DNA from: Caenicola sp034331105
GTDB lineage: Bacteria; Synergistota; Synergistia; Synergistales; Synergistaceae
Assembly (NCBI GenBank): GCA_034331105.1
Contig: JAXQGB010000010.1
Location: forward strand, 1-64,000
DNA: 64,000 nucleotides
Direction: 5' to 3'
Position numbers and translations under genes: made by a program. This document shows positions 33,774 to 42,560 of this stretch, one piece after another. Every line of letters starts with the position of its first letter. Positions within the stretch are counted from its first letter, which is position 1. The notes under the pieces are model-generated. The model saw only the letters and a list, made by a program, of their open reading frames with translations, was not told the DNA's origin and made no database searches.

Positions 33774-35291
33774 ATGGAGCCTCGTAAACCTTCACTGGCG
33801 TTGACTCTTGCAGTGTTTTTATCAGCAGCTGCACTTATTGGGGCCAGTGTCTTGGTATGGGAAGTTGATATTCACATCGCACTTATCCTTAGCGCAATGA
33901 TTGCGATCACGGTTGGAGTTGCAGTCCTTAAGTATGATTACGCCACAATCGAAAAAGGTATTATAGACGGCATAATGACAGGCATGCAGGCCTGTCTCAT
34001 CCTTTATACAGTTGGTCCGCTTATCGGGACGTGGATCCTCAGCGGAGTAGTACCAACCATGATTTACTATGGGCTGGCCATTTTAAACCCGTCAATTTTC
34101 CTTTTTGCCACACTGCTCATCTGCTCAGTCGTCTCGCTTTCAACGGGTACATCATGGGGGACATCGGGAACTGTCGGCATAGCCCTTATGGGGATCGCGC
34201 TTGGTCTTGGCATCCCTGCACCTCTCACGGCAGGCGTAGTAATTTCAGGAGCATACTTTGGCGACAAAATGTCTCCGCTTTCTGATACTACCAACCTGGC
34301 ACCGGCTGTTGCGGGCACTGACCTTTTCCAGCACATCAGAGCCATGGTGTGGACCACAGGGCCTACTTACATCATAGTTGCTGCGATCACGATCGTCATC
34401 GGTTTCCGTTATGCAGGCGGAGAGCTTGACGCTGCTAAGATAGCTGCCATCCAGGCACTTATGAAAGCTGAATTCTGGATCAACCCCGTCACGCTCATCG
34501 CGCCTCTTGTTGTCATAGGCCTTTCTGCAACGCGTAAACCGGCCCTCCCAAGTCTGTGGGCTGGTATATTTGTAGCTATTGTCATTGCTTTGGTCAATGG
34601 TTCAGGATTTGGTGAGATCCTGAATATCATGCAGTACGGCTATGCACCCTCAGTATCAGCCTCTATAGCAGGTGCGGGTGAAGATGCTGCTGCTCTGGCT
34701 AAAGTTCTTGCCGAGAGCAACATAACTGTTGCTCCGGATATTGCTCTGGAAGCAGCGAACGACATAGTTAAGCTTATGGAGCGCGGCGGTCTGCAGTCCA
34801 TGAACTGGACGATCTCCCTTATCATCTGCGCATTCACATTTGGTTTTGCCATGGATACATGCGGGTTCCTCAAGGTCATGCTCGAAGCTATAATGAAACC
34901 GATCAAGTCAGTTGGCGGAATGATCACAGCAACCATCATGTCCTGCCTTGTCTGCGACATCTTCCTTGGCGACCAGTATCTGTCTTTAGCGATGCCGGGA
35001 ACGATGTTCAGGGCAGCATATCAAGAAAAAGGACTCCACCCGAGGATGCTCTCCCGTTCGCTGGAAGATTCAGGAACACTGCTTTCAGTTCTGATACCGT
35101 GGAACACATGCGGCGCATACCACACTACAGTCCTTGGAGTCCCAACCATTGAGTATGCTCCTTATGCATTCCTCAACTATCTAAACCCGATCGTTGCGAT
35201 ACTTCTTACCTACATGGGCATTGGCATAGCGTGGAGAGGCAAGGACGGCGAACCTGTTATTTCAAAGACGCGTCCTGCAGATCTGGTTTAA
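33774..35291 (+). CDS. nhaC: Na+/H+ antiporter, NhaC family
   Basis: 505 aa, about eleven to twelve helices. Family features include LSTGTSWGTSGTVGIALMG, VVISGAYFGDKMSPLSDTTNLAPAV (about residues 160-184), and a second related half with DQYLSLAMPGTMF and RSLEDSGTLLSVLIPWNTCGAYH. NhaC exchanges Na+ for H+ (some relatives exchange malate/lactate). In a cell that also pumps Na+ by methylmalonyl-CoA decarboxylase, it would set the balance between the two gradients. The next gene starts 20 bases downstream. Confidence 0.92.
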   Translation: MEPRKPSLALTLAVFLSAAALIGASVLVWEVDIHIALILSAMIAITVGVAVLKYDYATIEKGIIDGIMTGMQACLILYTVGPLIGTWILSGVVPTMIYYGLAILNPSIFLFATLLICSVVSLSTGTSWGTSGTVGIALMGIALGLGIPAPLTAGVVISGAYFGDKMSPLSDTTNLAPAVAGTDLFQHIRAMVWTTGPTYIIVAAITIVIGFRYAGGELDAAKIAAIQALMKAEFWINPVTLIAPLVVIGLSATRKPALPSLWAGIFVAIVIALVNGSGFGEILNIMQYGYAPSVSASIAGAGEDAAALAKVLAESNITVAPDIALEAANDIVKLMERGGLQSMNWTISLIICAFTFGFAMDTCGFLKVMLEAIMKPIKSVGGMITATIMSCLVCDIFLGDQYLSLAMPGTMFRAAYQEKGLHPRMLSRSLEDSGTLLSVLIPWNTCGAYHTTVLGVPTIEYAPYAFLNYLNPIVAILLTYMGIGIAWRGKDGEPVISKTRPADLV

Positions 35292-35311
35292 TAAGGTAAG
35301 AGCGTTTTAAA

Positions 35312-35770
35312 TTGCAGGGAAAACTGCCGGAACTTGAAAATCTACTGACCTCAAGATCAGGAATGACCGCCAGTAACTATAAGACTGCGACCTTTGCAGC
35401 AATAGGTGTTTATCTCCTTGGAGGCACTCTCTGGAGGTATTATTCTCTGGGAATTACTGACAAAGCCCTCCCAAACGTTATTCTGGGGGTTGCAAGTTTC
35501 TTTGCTCTCAAGTATCAGAAACTTGTATATTTATCTCCGATAGGGATGGTCAAGGAGACTCACACTTGGATCACCCACCACAGAGAAGTGATGAAATGGG
35601 AGGATGTCAACTTCATTACTTTGATGCACAAGAAGGGTGAGACAATGGTATTTCTTGAGAGGGACAGCTTAGGGTGGAAAGTACTTTTTGAGCGAGGTCA
35701 GGTGGAAGATCTCAAGAGAATTTTTAAGCAGTATATCCCGGATATTGAGATCAATGAGATAGACCGGTAG
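35312..35770 (+). CDS. Small membrane protein of unknown function, PH-like
   Basis: 152 aa, TTG start with AAGGTAAGAG upstream. Residues 22-75 hold one or two hydrophobic helices. The C-terminal half is a soluble beta-rich stretch (GMVKETHTWITHHREVMKWEDVNFI) reminiscent of bacterial PH-like (YcxB-type) domains. I do not recognise it firmly. It is cotranscribed with nhaC (20-base gap) and followed by a terminator, so an accessory role for the antiporter is possible but unproven. Confidence 0.7.
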   Translation: MQGKLPELENLLTSRSGMTASNYKTATFAAIGVYLLGGTLWRYYSLGITDKALPNVILGVASFFALKYQKLVYLSPIGMVKETHTWITHHREVMKWEDVNFITLMHKKGETMVFLERDSLGWKVLFERGQVEDLKRIFKQYIPDIEINEIDR

Positions 35771-35783
35771 TTTCAAACACAGA

Positions 35784-35826
35784 GGCAGCCCCCTGACAAC
35801 TAAGGTTTCAGGGGGCTGCCTTTATC
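35784..35826 (+). terminator. Terminator after the nhaC operon
   Basis: GGCAGCCCCCTGA (35784-35796) pairs with TCAGGGGGCTGCC (35808-35820), followed by TTTATCTT. It lies between convergent genes. Confidence 0.88.
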
Positions 35827-35847
35827 TTGCCATATAAAATCAGCTGT

Positions 35848-37053
35848 TTATTTGAAGTGCTTTTTTACCGCTTCTGCAACATTCTTTCCCAGCAGCCTGC
35901 ACTGATCGAGGTCTTCCTCAGTCGGACATGATTTGACTTCGACCGAAGGCTGTATTAGGGTCCAGTCCCCGCTCTGTTCGGCAAAGAGCTGGAGTTCTGC
36001 CAGGGCACCTTTGCTCCAGCTGTATGAACCGCATATGCCAAGTATCCTGTTTTTCATCATTTTGTTTGAAAGGGATCTGCAAAGGGTCGCCATTGGGGGA
36101 TAAAGTTCAGTGTTGTATGTGCAGCTCCCAAGGACCAGCCCCTTGTACCTCCAAATGTCAGCTACCATGAATGAAAGGTTGTCCCTTGAAACATCGTGGA
36201 CGAATACGTCCTTAATGCCGGCCTCAGATATCGAACGTGCTATCGCGTCGGTCATGAACTTGGTATTTCCATACATGGAGCCGTACACTACCACAACTCC
36301 TTCATCGGTATCGTGCCTGCTCCATTTATCATAAAGATCTACTATGTGGTTCGGGTTTGTCCTGTGTATCGGCCCGTGTGCCGGGCAGATAATTCTTGGC
36401 TGGAGAGCTCTTACCTTAGCAATGGCTTTTTGAGTCGGAGATGAATAACGGCCGACTATGTTCGCGAAGTACCGGAGGATCTCATATTCATAATGGACCA
36501 TGTCCAGCTCATCATCGAAGATCCCGCCCTCAAGCGCGCTGAATCCGCCGAAAGCATCCGTCGAAAAAAGGACTTTTTCTGTCGTATCGTAGGTCACCAT
36601 GCTCTCAGGCCAGTGTACCATCGGGATCATAGCGAAAGTCACCTTGTGGTGCCCGAGGTCAAGGACGTCCCCTTCTTTGACCTCAATTATATTCTCTGTG
36701 ATGTTGTAGAAGGCATCGATCATTTCAACTGTCTTTTTGTTGCCTATGATCTTCATTTCAGGGTAGAGGTGGCGAAGCATCCTGATCGAGCCTGAGTGGT
36801 CGGGTTCCATGTGGTTTACTATCAGGTAATCGATAGTTCTGCCTGCAGGCAGGACTGATGTCAGCCTTTCAATATAGTCGGAAAGGTTGCCGCTTTTGAT
36901 GGTGTCGATAATTGCAGTTTTGTCGTCGTTGATCAGATAAGCATTGTAAGATACTCCCTGCGGAAGAGTCCAGAGGCCTTCAAACAGATCAGTCTCGCGG
37001 TCATTTCCGCCTATCCAGAAGATATTTTCTGTGATTTTTATCGCTTTCTGCAT
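35848..37053 (-). CDS. A-type flavoprotein (flavodiiron protein)
   Basis: 401 aa. An N-terminal metallo-beta-lactamase domain (about residues 1-250) carries the diiron ligands His81, Glu83, Asp85 and His86 (HMEPDHSG), then VHWPE, STDAFGG and PAHGPIHR. A C-terminal flavodoxin domain (about 255-400, VVVYGSMYGNTKF) binds FMN. Such proteins reduce O2 to water or NO to N2O and protect anaerobes. There is no rubredoxin domain, so electrons must come from a separate rubredoxin or ferredoxin. It is convergent with the nhaC operon. Confidence 0.95.
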   Translation of the reverse strand: MQKAIKITENIFWIGGNDRETDLFEGLWTLPQGVSYNAYLINDDKTAIIDTIKSGNLSDYIERLTSVLPAGRTIDYLIVNHMEPDHSGSIRMLRHLYPEMKIIGNKKTVEMIDAFYNITENIIEVKEGDVLDLGHHKVTFAMIPMVHWPESMVTYDTTEKVLFSTDAFGGFSALEGGIFDDELDMVHYEYEILRYFANIVGRYSSPTQKAIAKVRALQPRIICPAHGPIHRTNPNHIVDLYDKWSRHDTDEGVVVVYGSMYGNTKFMTDAIARSISEAGIKDVFVHDVSRDNLSFMVADIWRYKGLVLGSCTYNTELYPPMATLCRSLSNKMMKNRILGICGSYSWSKGALAELQLFAEQSGDWTLIQPSVEVKSCPTEEDLDQCRLLGKNVAEAVKKHFK

Positions 37054-37498
37054 CGCTATTCCTGCCTTTCATGGTCATCTGCATTTATAAATGCATAATA
37101 ATGATACAGCAACATCAATGATAGGATAAGATGGCAAAAAAACAAACTAGAAACATTGCAAATAAGACAAAATAATAATTTTCAAACAAGAAAGATTATT
37201 CTGACATTTTATTGCGCCCATTTTTTAATCAAGGCTGAATGTAATTTTTAGCGCCTAAAAGAAGGTGAAACACTTCACGTAAAGGCAGGCTTCAAAGTAT
37301 TTTACGTAAATTAAGAAAAAAGCTTCCATAGTAGATATATTTTTCGGTTTGACCAATATGTCTGAAATGACCTGTCAAATGTTGCAATTTTCGCAAACCT
37401 GACTGATAATAGTACGGTGTGATTTTTTACAACCCAAATTAAGTGTGCAGGTGATCTGTATAAACGGTCACGAAATGTTTCATAAGGAGGCGGAGTAA
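37054..37498. other. Divergent intergenic region between the flavodiiron gene and the mutase genes
   Basis: 445 AT-rich bases with no gene. I looked for a cobalamin riboswitch, since the downstream enzyme needs B12, and did not see its conserved boxes. It holds the promoter at 37382-37410, a GGAGG-type SD for the mutase (AAGGAGGCGGAG ending 37495), and an imperfect repeat of TTTACGTAAA near 37275-37315. Confidence 0.6.
37382..37410 (+). promoter_or_regulatory. Promoter of the methylmalonyl-CoA pathway genes
   Basis: TTGCAA (37382-37387) and GATAAT (37405-37410) with an ideal 17-base spacer. Transcription would start near 37417, giving a leader of about 80 bases before the mutase start. Confidence 0.6.
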
Positions 37499-39178
37499 GT
37501 GTTTGACCCAAAACAGCTCCAGGAAGTGGCAGAAGGCAGTAAGTGCTATGAATCATCAGTAGTTAAGACTTTGGCGAAAAACCCTGAAAGGAAGGAAAAC
37601 TTCACAACAGGGGGAGGAATACCCCTCAAGAGAACATATACCCCTGAGGATCTTGAAGGTCTGGATTATTCAAAGGACCTTGGCTTTCCCGGTCAGTACC
37701 CCTACACAAGGGGAGTTCAGCCAACAATGTTCCGCGGCCGTTTCTGGACGATGCGCCAGTATGCCGGTTTTGCAACGGCAGAGGATTCCAACAGGCGCTA
37801 CCGTTATCTTCTGAGCCAGGGAACGACCGGTCTTTCAGTTGCATTTGACCTTCCCACCCAGATAGGATACGACTCTGACGATCCAATGGCGATCGGAGAA
37901 TGTGGAAAGGTCGGAGTAGCGATTGACAGTCTTGCTGACGCGGAGATCCTTTTTGATCAGATCCCGCTCGACAAGGTATCAACATCAATGACGATAAACG
38001 CACCTGCTTCTGTCCTGCTTGCAATGTACATAGCAGTGGCAGAAAAACAGGGCACCCCGATGAGTGAGCTTTCAGGGACCATCCAGAACGACATCCTGAA
38101 GGAATACATAGCCAGGGGAACATACATCTTCCCTCCCAAGCCGTCGATGAGACTCATCACGGACATTTTTGAATTCTGCAGCAACAACATACCCAAGTGG
38201 AACACGATCTCGATCTCAGGCTACCATATCAGGGAAGCCGGATCTACAGCCATTCAGGAAGTAGCGTTTACTCTTGCAGACGGTATTGCATACATCGAAG
38301 CAGCCATTAAATCGGGGCAGGATCCGAACGTTTTCGGGAAGCGCCTCTCCTTCTTCTTCAACTCGCACAACGATTTCCTTGAAGAAGTAGCGAAGTTCCG
38401 CGCTGCACGCAAGATATGGGCCAAGATCATGAAGGAACGTTTCGGCGTAACAGACAAGGGCGCCCAGATGCTCCGCTTCCACACTCAGACAGCAGGATGC
38501 ACCCTGACGGCACAGCAGGCGGAGATCAACATCGTTCGCGTAGGCATCCAGACAATGGCAGCCGTATGCGGAGGAACACAGTCTCTCCACACCAACAGCC
38601 TCGACGAAGCACTTGCACTTCCGACAGACAAGTCGGTCCGCATTGCTCTCCGCACTCAGCAGATCGTAGCCTATGAATCAGGCATCACCAACACGGTAGA
38701 TCCTCTTGCAGGCAGCTACGCTGTTGAAGCTCTCACCAAAGAGATCGAAGACGGCGCCTGGGAGTACATCAACAAAATAGATGAGATGGGCGGAATGATG
38801 ACTGCTATTGAAAAAGGATATCCCCAGAAGAACATCCAGGATGCCGCATATCAGTATCAGAAGTCGATCGAATCAGGCGACCGCATTATCGTCGGAGTCA
38901 ACAAGTTCCAGGTCGAAGAAGACATGTCTGAGCGCAAACTCCTTAAAGTCGATGCAAGCGTTGGAGTCAACCAGATAAAGAAACTCCGTGCAATGAAGGA
39001 AAACCGCGACAACGTAAAGGTCAAGGACTGCCTTGAAGCAATACTCAAGGGAGCGCAGGGCGAAGACAACCTCATGCCCCTTATCCTTGATGCGGTCCGC
39101 CATTATGCAACAGAAGGCGAGATATGCGGAGTTCTACGCGGAGTGTTTGGCGAATACAAGGAAAACGTGGTTCTTTAG
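37499..39178 (+). CDS. Methylmalonyl-CoA mutase, catalytic subunit
   Basis: 559 aa, GTG start with AGGAGG 8 bases upstream. It covers the TIM-barrel substrate domain only: YPYTRGVQPTMFRGRFWTMRQYAGFA near residue 65, SISGYHIREAGSTA near 240, and RFHTQTAGCTLTAQQ near 325, as in split mutases of archaea and many bacteria. With the B12 subunit 33 bases downstream it interconverts succinyl-CoA and methylmalonyl-CoA. Here it feeds the decarboxylase genes that follow, giving propionyl-CoA. No MeaB/ArgK-type mutase chaperone is in the cluster. Confidence 0.97.
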   Translation: MFDPKQLQEVAEGSKCYESSVVKTLAKNPERKENFTTGGGIPLKRTYTPEDLEGLDYSKDLGFPGQYPYTRGVQPTMFRGRFWTMRQYAGFATAEDSNRRYRYLLSQGTTGLSVAFDLPTQIGYDSDDPMAIGECGKVGVAIDSLADAEILFDQIPLDKVSTSMTINAPASVLLAMYIAVAEKQGTPMSELSGTIQNDILKEYIARGTYIFPPKPSMRLITDIFEFCSNNIPKWNTISISGYHIREAGSTAIQEVAFTLADGIAYIEAAIKSGQDPNVFGKRLSFFFNSHNDFLEEVAKFRAARKIWAKIMKERFGVTDKGAQMLRFHTQTAGCTLTAQQAEINIVRVGIQTMAAVCGGTQSLHTNSLDEALALPTDKSVRIALRTQQIVAYESGITNTVDPLAGSYAVEALTKEIEDGAWEYINKIDEMGGMMTAIEKGYPQKNIQDAAYQYQKSIESGDRIIVGVNKFQVEEDMSERKLLKVDASVGVNQIKKLRAMKENRDNVKVKDCLEAILKGAQGEDNLMPLILDAVRHYATEGEICGVLRGVFGEYKENVVL

Positions 39179-39211
39179 GATCTCTAGAGAGCTGATAAGG
39201 AGGAAAAAAAG

Positions 39212-39625
39212 ATGGACCGTAAAATTCGCGTAGTTGTTGCGAAACCTGGACTTGATGGCCATGACCGCGGCGCAAAGGTCGTTGCCAGAGCATTCAGAGA
39301 CGCAGGCATGGAAGTAATATATACAGGACTTCGTCAGACCCCCGAGCAGATCGTAGCCACCGCTATCCAGGAAGATGCAGACGCCATTGGTATAAGCATT
39401 CTTTCAGGAGCTCATGAATACTGCTTCAAGACGATCATTGATCTCCTCAAAGAAAAGAATGCAAGTGATATCATAGTATTTGGCGGAGGGGTCATCCCCG
39501 AGTCAGACTATCCTACGCTTCTGGGATTCGGAGCCGGAGCCATATTCGGTCCCGGCACACCCACAACAGAGACAATAGCCTGGCTTGAAAAGGCAGTCGC
39601 TGAGAAGAGATCGAAAGAGGCATAG
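39212..39625 (+). CDS. Methylmalonyl-CoA mutase, cobalamin-binding subunit
   Basis: 137 aa. Residues 15-20 give the DxHxxG signature (Asp15, His17, Gly20), where His17 is the lower axial ligand of cobalamin. SILSGAH and VFGGGVIPESD form the rest of the B12 pocket. It is the partner of the catalytic subunit just upstream, as in two-gene mutases. A strong SD (AAGGAGG) precedes it. The epimerase gene starts 3 bases after its stop. Confidence 0.97.
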   Translation: MDRKIRVVVAKPGLDGHDRGAKVVARAFRDAGMEVIYTGLRQTPEQIVATAIQEDADAIGISILSGAHEYCFKTIIDLLKEKNASDIIVFGGGVIPESDYPTLLGFGAGAIFGPGTPTTETIAWLEKAVAEKRSKEA

Positions 39626-39628
39626 GTC

Positions 39629-40030
39629 ATGAAACCAACAGTTATCGACCACATCGGAATAGCAGTAAAAAACATCGATGAATCTCTCAAGCTCTGGGAA
39701 GCCACTCTGGGTATCAAATGTCATGGTGTGGAAGAAGTTGTCGAACAGAAGGTAAAGACAGCATTCCTGCCCCTAAAGGATACTGAAGTCGAACTTCTTG
39801 AAGCCACAAGCCCTGAGAGCCCCATAGCAAAATTTATCGAAGCAAAGGGCGAAGGTATTCACCACATGGCCATAAGAGTAGACGACCTCGAGGCGACACT
39901 TGCGGAGCTCAAGGAAAAGGGTATTCGCCTTATCGATGAAAAACCGCGCCTAGGCGCCGGCGGTGCAAAGATCGCCTTCATCCATCCCAAGGCGACCGGA
40001 GGCATTCTGCTCGAACTGAGCGAACGCTAA
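39629..40030 (+). CDS. mce: Methylmalonyl-CoA epimerase
   Basis: 133 aa, vicinal-oxygen-chelate fold with two beta-alpha-beta modules. Metal ligands are visible as His in DHIGIAVKN (residue 8), Glu in VELLEAT, His in GIHHMAIRVDD and Glu in ILLELSE. It inverts C2 of methylmalonyl-CoA, linking the R-form made by the mutase to the S-form used by the decarboxylase. It is tightly linked to both. Confidence 0.96.
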   Translation: MKPTVIDHIGIAVKNIDESLKLWEATLGIKCHGVEEVVEQKVKTAFLPLKDTEVELLEATSPESPIAKFIEAKGEGIHHMAIRVDDLEATLAELKEKGIRLIDEKPRLGAGGAKIAFIHPKATGGILLELSER

Positions 40031-40044
40031 TATAAGGTAAGAAG

Positions 40045-40077
40045 GACCCCCGTGCTGTATACGCAGCACGGGAGTCT
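40045..40077 (+). terminator. Intra-operon hairpin (attenuator or processing site)
   Basis: CCCGTGCTG (40049-40057) pairs with CAGCACGGG (40064-40072), extended by GAC/GTC. Only a short run (TTTGCT) follows, so termination is likely partial. It sits between the mutase/epimerase genes and the decarboxylase genes and may set their relative expression. Confidence 0.6.
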
Positions 40078-40125
40078 TTGCTAAAAAGTACCGAAAGTTC
40101 CAGAACATCAAGGAGGTTAGTAGTA

Positions 40126-41685
40126 ATGGCGGACAAGACGATTGACGAACTGTGCGCGAGTCTCGTAGAAAAACGGGAAAAGGCCGTACAGGGCGGTGGA
40201 GCAAAGGCCATTGCCAAACAGCACGAGAAGGGTAAGATGACCGCACGTGAGCGGATCGACGCAATTCTCGACCCAGGTAGCTTTGTTGAGATCGATGAGT
40301 TTGTTGAACACCGTTGTGTAAACTTCGGTCTTCAGGAGACAGTTTTTCTTGGCGACGGTGTAGTTACCGGGTATGGAAACATTGACGGGCGTATCGTATA
40401 TCTATTTAGCCAGGACTTCACAGTAATGGGCGGTTCCCTCGGCGAAATGCATGCGAAAAAGATCTGCAAAGTACTCGATCTGGCCCTTACCAACGGAGCC
40501 CCCTGCATCGGCATCAACGATTCAGGCGGCGCTCGTATCCAGGAAGCGGTAGATGCCCTTTCCGGATACGGAAACATATTCTTCAAGAACGTCAAGGCAA
40601 GCGGCGTTATCCCGCAGTTCTCCATAATAGCCGGTCCGTGTGCAGGAGGAGCTGTTTACAGCCCCGCGCTTACCGACTTCGTGTTTATGGTCGACAAGAT
40701 CGGTGTCATGCACATCACGGGTCCCCAGGTCATCAAGGCCGTAACAGGTGAAGACGTTACTTCAGAGCAGATCGGCGGAGCCAGGGCACACAACGGTACC
40801 TCAGGCTGCGCGCATTTCTTCGCGAAGGATGAAGCAGAGTGCTATGCTCAGGCAAGAAAAGTTCTCAGCTATCTGCCCAGCAACAATATGGAAGAGCCTC
40901 CGTTCATAGAAACCGGTGATGATCCGGCAAGAATGGATCCAGCCCTTCGTGAAATGGTCCCGACCAACCCCAACAAAGGGTACGATGTCCGCGATGTCAT
41001 CAAAAAGATCGTTGACAACGGAGATTTCTGCGAAGTCCAGGAAATGTATGCCCGTAACATCGTTACCGGTTTTGCGAGAGTAGGCGGAAGATCCATCGGT
41101 ATCATTGCAAACCAGGCTAAATTCATGGCCGGATGCCTTGACATAGATGCTTCTGACAAAGCAAGCCGTCATATACGCATATGCGATGCATTCAACATTC
41201 CGATCGTTACATTTGAAGACGTCCCCGGATATCTCCCCGGACTCAACCAGGAAATGGGCGGCATCATCCGCCACGGTGCTAAACTGCTCTATGCTTACAG
41301 CGAAGCCACAGCCCCGAAGATCACGATAGTACTTCGCAAGGCTTACGGCGGATCATACCTTGGCATGTGCAGCAAAGACCTTGGAGCAGATGTTGTACTC
41401 GCATGGCCGCAGGCGCAGATAGCAGTCATGGGAGCCGAAGGAGCGGCGAATATCATTTTCCGTAAAGATATCGAAGCAGCAGAAGACAAAGAGGCTATGA
41501 GAGCTCAGATGATAGATGAATACAAGGAAGCCTTTGCAAACCCATATTGCGCTGCATCCCGCGGTTTCGTTGACAGGGTCATTCTTCCGGAAGAGACCAG
41601 GCCGGCACTTTATCAGGCTCTCGTAATGACAGAGTCCAAGTGCGAGCTTCGTCCGAAACGTAAACATGGCATCCTGCCTAACTAA
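40126..41685 (+). CDS. mmdA: Methylmalonyl-CoA decarboxylase, carboxyltransferase alpha subunit
   Basis: 519 aa from ATG 40126 (AAGGAGG 9 bases upstream); earlier in-frame starts overlap the hairpin. This is an acyl-CoA carboxyltransferase with two crotonase-like halves: GVVTGYGNIDGRIVYLFSQDFTVMGGSLGEMHAKKI, then the GPCAGGAVYSPALTDF oxyanion site, then DVPGYLPGLNQEMGGIIRHGAK and RKAYGGSYLGMCSK in the second half. It moves CO2 from methylmalonyl-CoA to biotin on MmdC. Cytoplasmic face of the membrane complex. Confidence 0.97.
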   Translation: MADKTIDELCASLVEKREKAVQGGGAKAIAKQHEKGKMTARERIDAILDPGSFVEIDEFVEHRCVNFGLQETVFLGDGVVTGYGNIDGRIVYLFSQDFTVMGGSLGEMHAKKICKVLDLALTNGAPCIGINDSGGARIQEAVDALSGYGNIFFKNVKASGVIPQFSIIAGPCAGGAVYSPALTDFVFMVDKIGVMHITGPQVIKAVTGEDVTSEQIGGARAHNGTSGCAHFFAKDEAECYAQARKVLSYLPSNNMEEPPFIETGDDPARMDPALREMVPTNPNKGYDVRDVIKKIVDNGDFCEVQEMYARNIVTGFARVGGRSIGIIANQAKFMAGCLDIDASDKASRHIRICDAFNIPIVTFEDVPGYLPGLNQEMGGIIRHGAKLLYAYSEATAPKITIVLRKAYGGSYLGMCSKDLGADVVLAWPQAQIAVMGAEGAANIIFRKDIEAAEDKEAMRAQMIDEYKEAFANPYCAASRGFVDRVILPEETRPALYQALVMTESKCELRPKRKHGILPN

Positions 41686-41698
41686 GGGGGAGAATTAA

Positions 41699-42091
41699 AT
41701 GACTCAGAGCGCAGTAGCTGCCCATTTTACAGGCGTCGGCGGCGGACTCGTTATGTCTCTGATAGCTTTCAGTATAGTGTTCATCGTCATTATGGGCCTT
41801 ATGTTCATAATGATGGGAATGAAGCATGTCTGCAAAGCTATCGACGGATGCAATAAAGCACCCGTAACTGCACCTGCAGCACCCTCTGCACCGGCATCAC
41901 CCGCAGCAAAAGCGGTAGCCGTTCCTGCAGCCGGAGATGACGGAGAGCTTCTGGCCGTTATTTCAGCAGCAATTGCAGCTATGTGTGGAAGTGCAGCAAG
42001 AGTGGTATCTTTTGCCCCTGCAAAAGCCCCTGCGGGATCCAGCTGGAAATTTATAGGCAGGATCCAGAACGCTGAAGGTTTTCAGGACTAA
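41699..42091 (+). CDS. mmdD: Methylmalonyl-CoA decarboxylase delta subunit (OadG family)
   Basis: 130 aa. One N-terminal helix (about residues 12-40, GGGLVMSLIAFSIVFIVIMGLMFIMMG) is followed by an Ala/Pro-rich linker and a C-terminal segment (ELLAVISAAIAAMCG, then WKFIGRIQNAEGF) typical of larger OadG/MmdD proteins, which helps assemble alpha with beta. Its helix is similar to that of the 63-aa orphan at 2108. The gene is 13 bases after mmdA. Confidence 0.93.
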   Translation: MTQSAVAAHFTGVGGGLVMSLIAFSIVFIVIMGLMFIMMGMKHVCKAIDGCNKAPVTAPAAPSAPASPAAKAVAVPAAGDDGELLAVISAAIAAMCGSAARVVSFAPAKAPAGSSWKFIGRIQNAEGFQD

Positions 42092-42131
42092 CAATAAACT
42101 TTTACATAATATTTGAGGAGGTTTTTCTCTG

Positions 42132-42524
42132 ATGGCACGCAAGTACAGAGTTACAGTAAATGGTAAGGCATACGACGTAGATGTTGAAGAGATGGGAGCA
42201 GGAGCACCGGCAGCAGCCCCTGCACCGGCAGCAGCACCGGCACCGGCAGCAGCTCCTGCACCCGTAGCAGCACCCGCACCGGCAGCAGCTCCTGCACCCG
42301 TAGCAGCCGGAGCCGGTTCGATTGAAGCCCCGATGCCCGGGAAGGTCCTGAAGGTCCTTGTTTCGCAGGGAGCTCCCGTAACATCCGGCCAGCTTGTTCT
42401 TATTCTTGAAGCAATGAAGATGGAGAACGAAATTTATGCACCCATGGCAGGAACAGTCACTCAGGTTGGCTGTAAGGAAGGAGATTCTGTCAATACTGGC
42501 GATACTCTCCTCGTTATCGGTTAG
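42132..42524 (+). CDS. mmdC: Methylmalonyl-CoA decarboxylase biotin carrier subunit
   Basis: 130 aa. A short N-terminal beta segment (RKYRVTVNGKAYDVDVEE) is followed by an Ala/Pro hinge (about residues 23-60) and a biotinyl domain with EAMKMEN, where Lys96 is the biotin attachment site. It shuttles carboxyl groups from MmdA to the Na+-pumping MmdB. Its SD is GAGGAGG. The hinge is coded by a DNA repeat and its length may vary between strains. Confidence 0.97.
   Translation: MARKYRVTVNGKAYDVDVEEMGAGAPAAAPAPAAAPAPAAAPAPVAAPAPAAAPAPVAAGAGSIEAPMPGKVLKVLVSQGAPVTSGQLVLILEAMKMENEIYAPMAGTVTQVGCKEGDSVNTGDTLLVIG
42201..42310 (+). repeat. Short direct repeats coding the Ala/Pro hinge of the biotin carrier
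   Basis: A 32-base segment at 42240-42271 recurs at 42276-42307, a 36-base period, within a longer run of GCA/GCC/CCG codons. The repeat codes PAAAPAPVAAP units. Such repeats can expand or contract by slippage without breaking the frame. Confidence 0.85.
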
Positions 42525-42560
42525 TCTGCGTTAGCAGCACTTTCCAAGGAGGGAAAATAA

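Noticed and set aside
33619..33804. 61-codon frame before nhaC
   Set aside because: Overlaps the nhaC start region, has low-complexity hydrophobic content and no family resemblance.
37054..37498. Cobalamin riboswitch before the B12-dependent mutase
   Set aside because: The conserved B12-box and core elements are not visible in this leader.
42201..42310. GC-rich repeat in mmdC as a CRISPR or regulatory repeat
   Set aside because: It is in frame and codes the flexible Ala/Pro hinge usual in biotin carriers.
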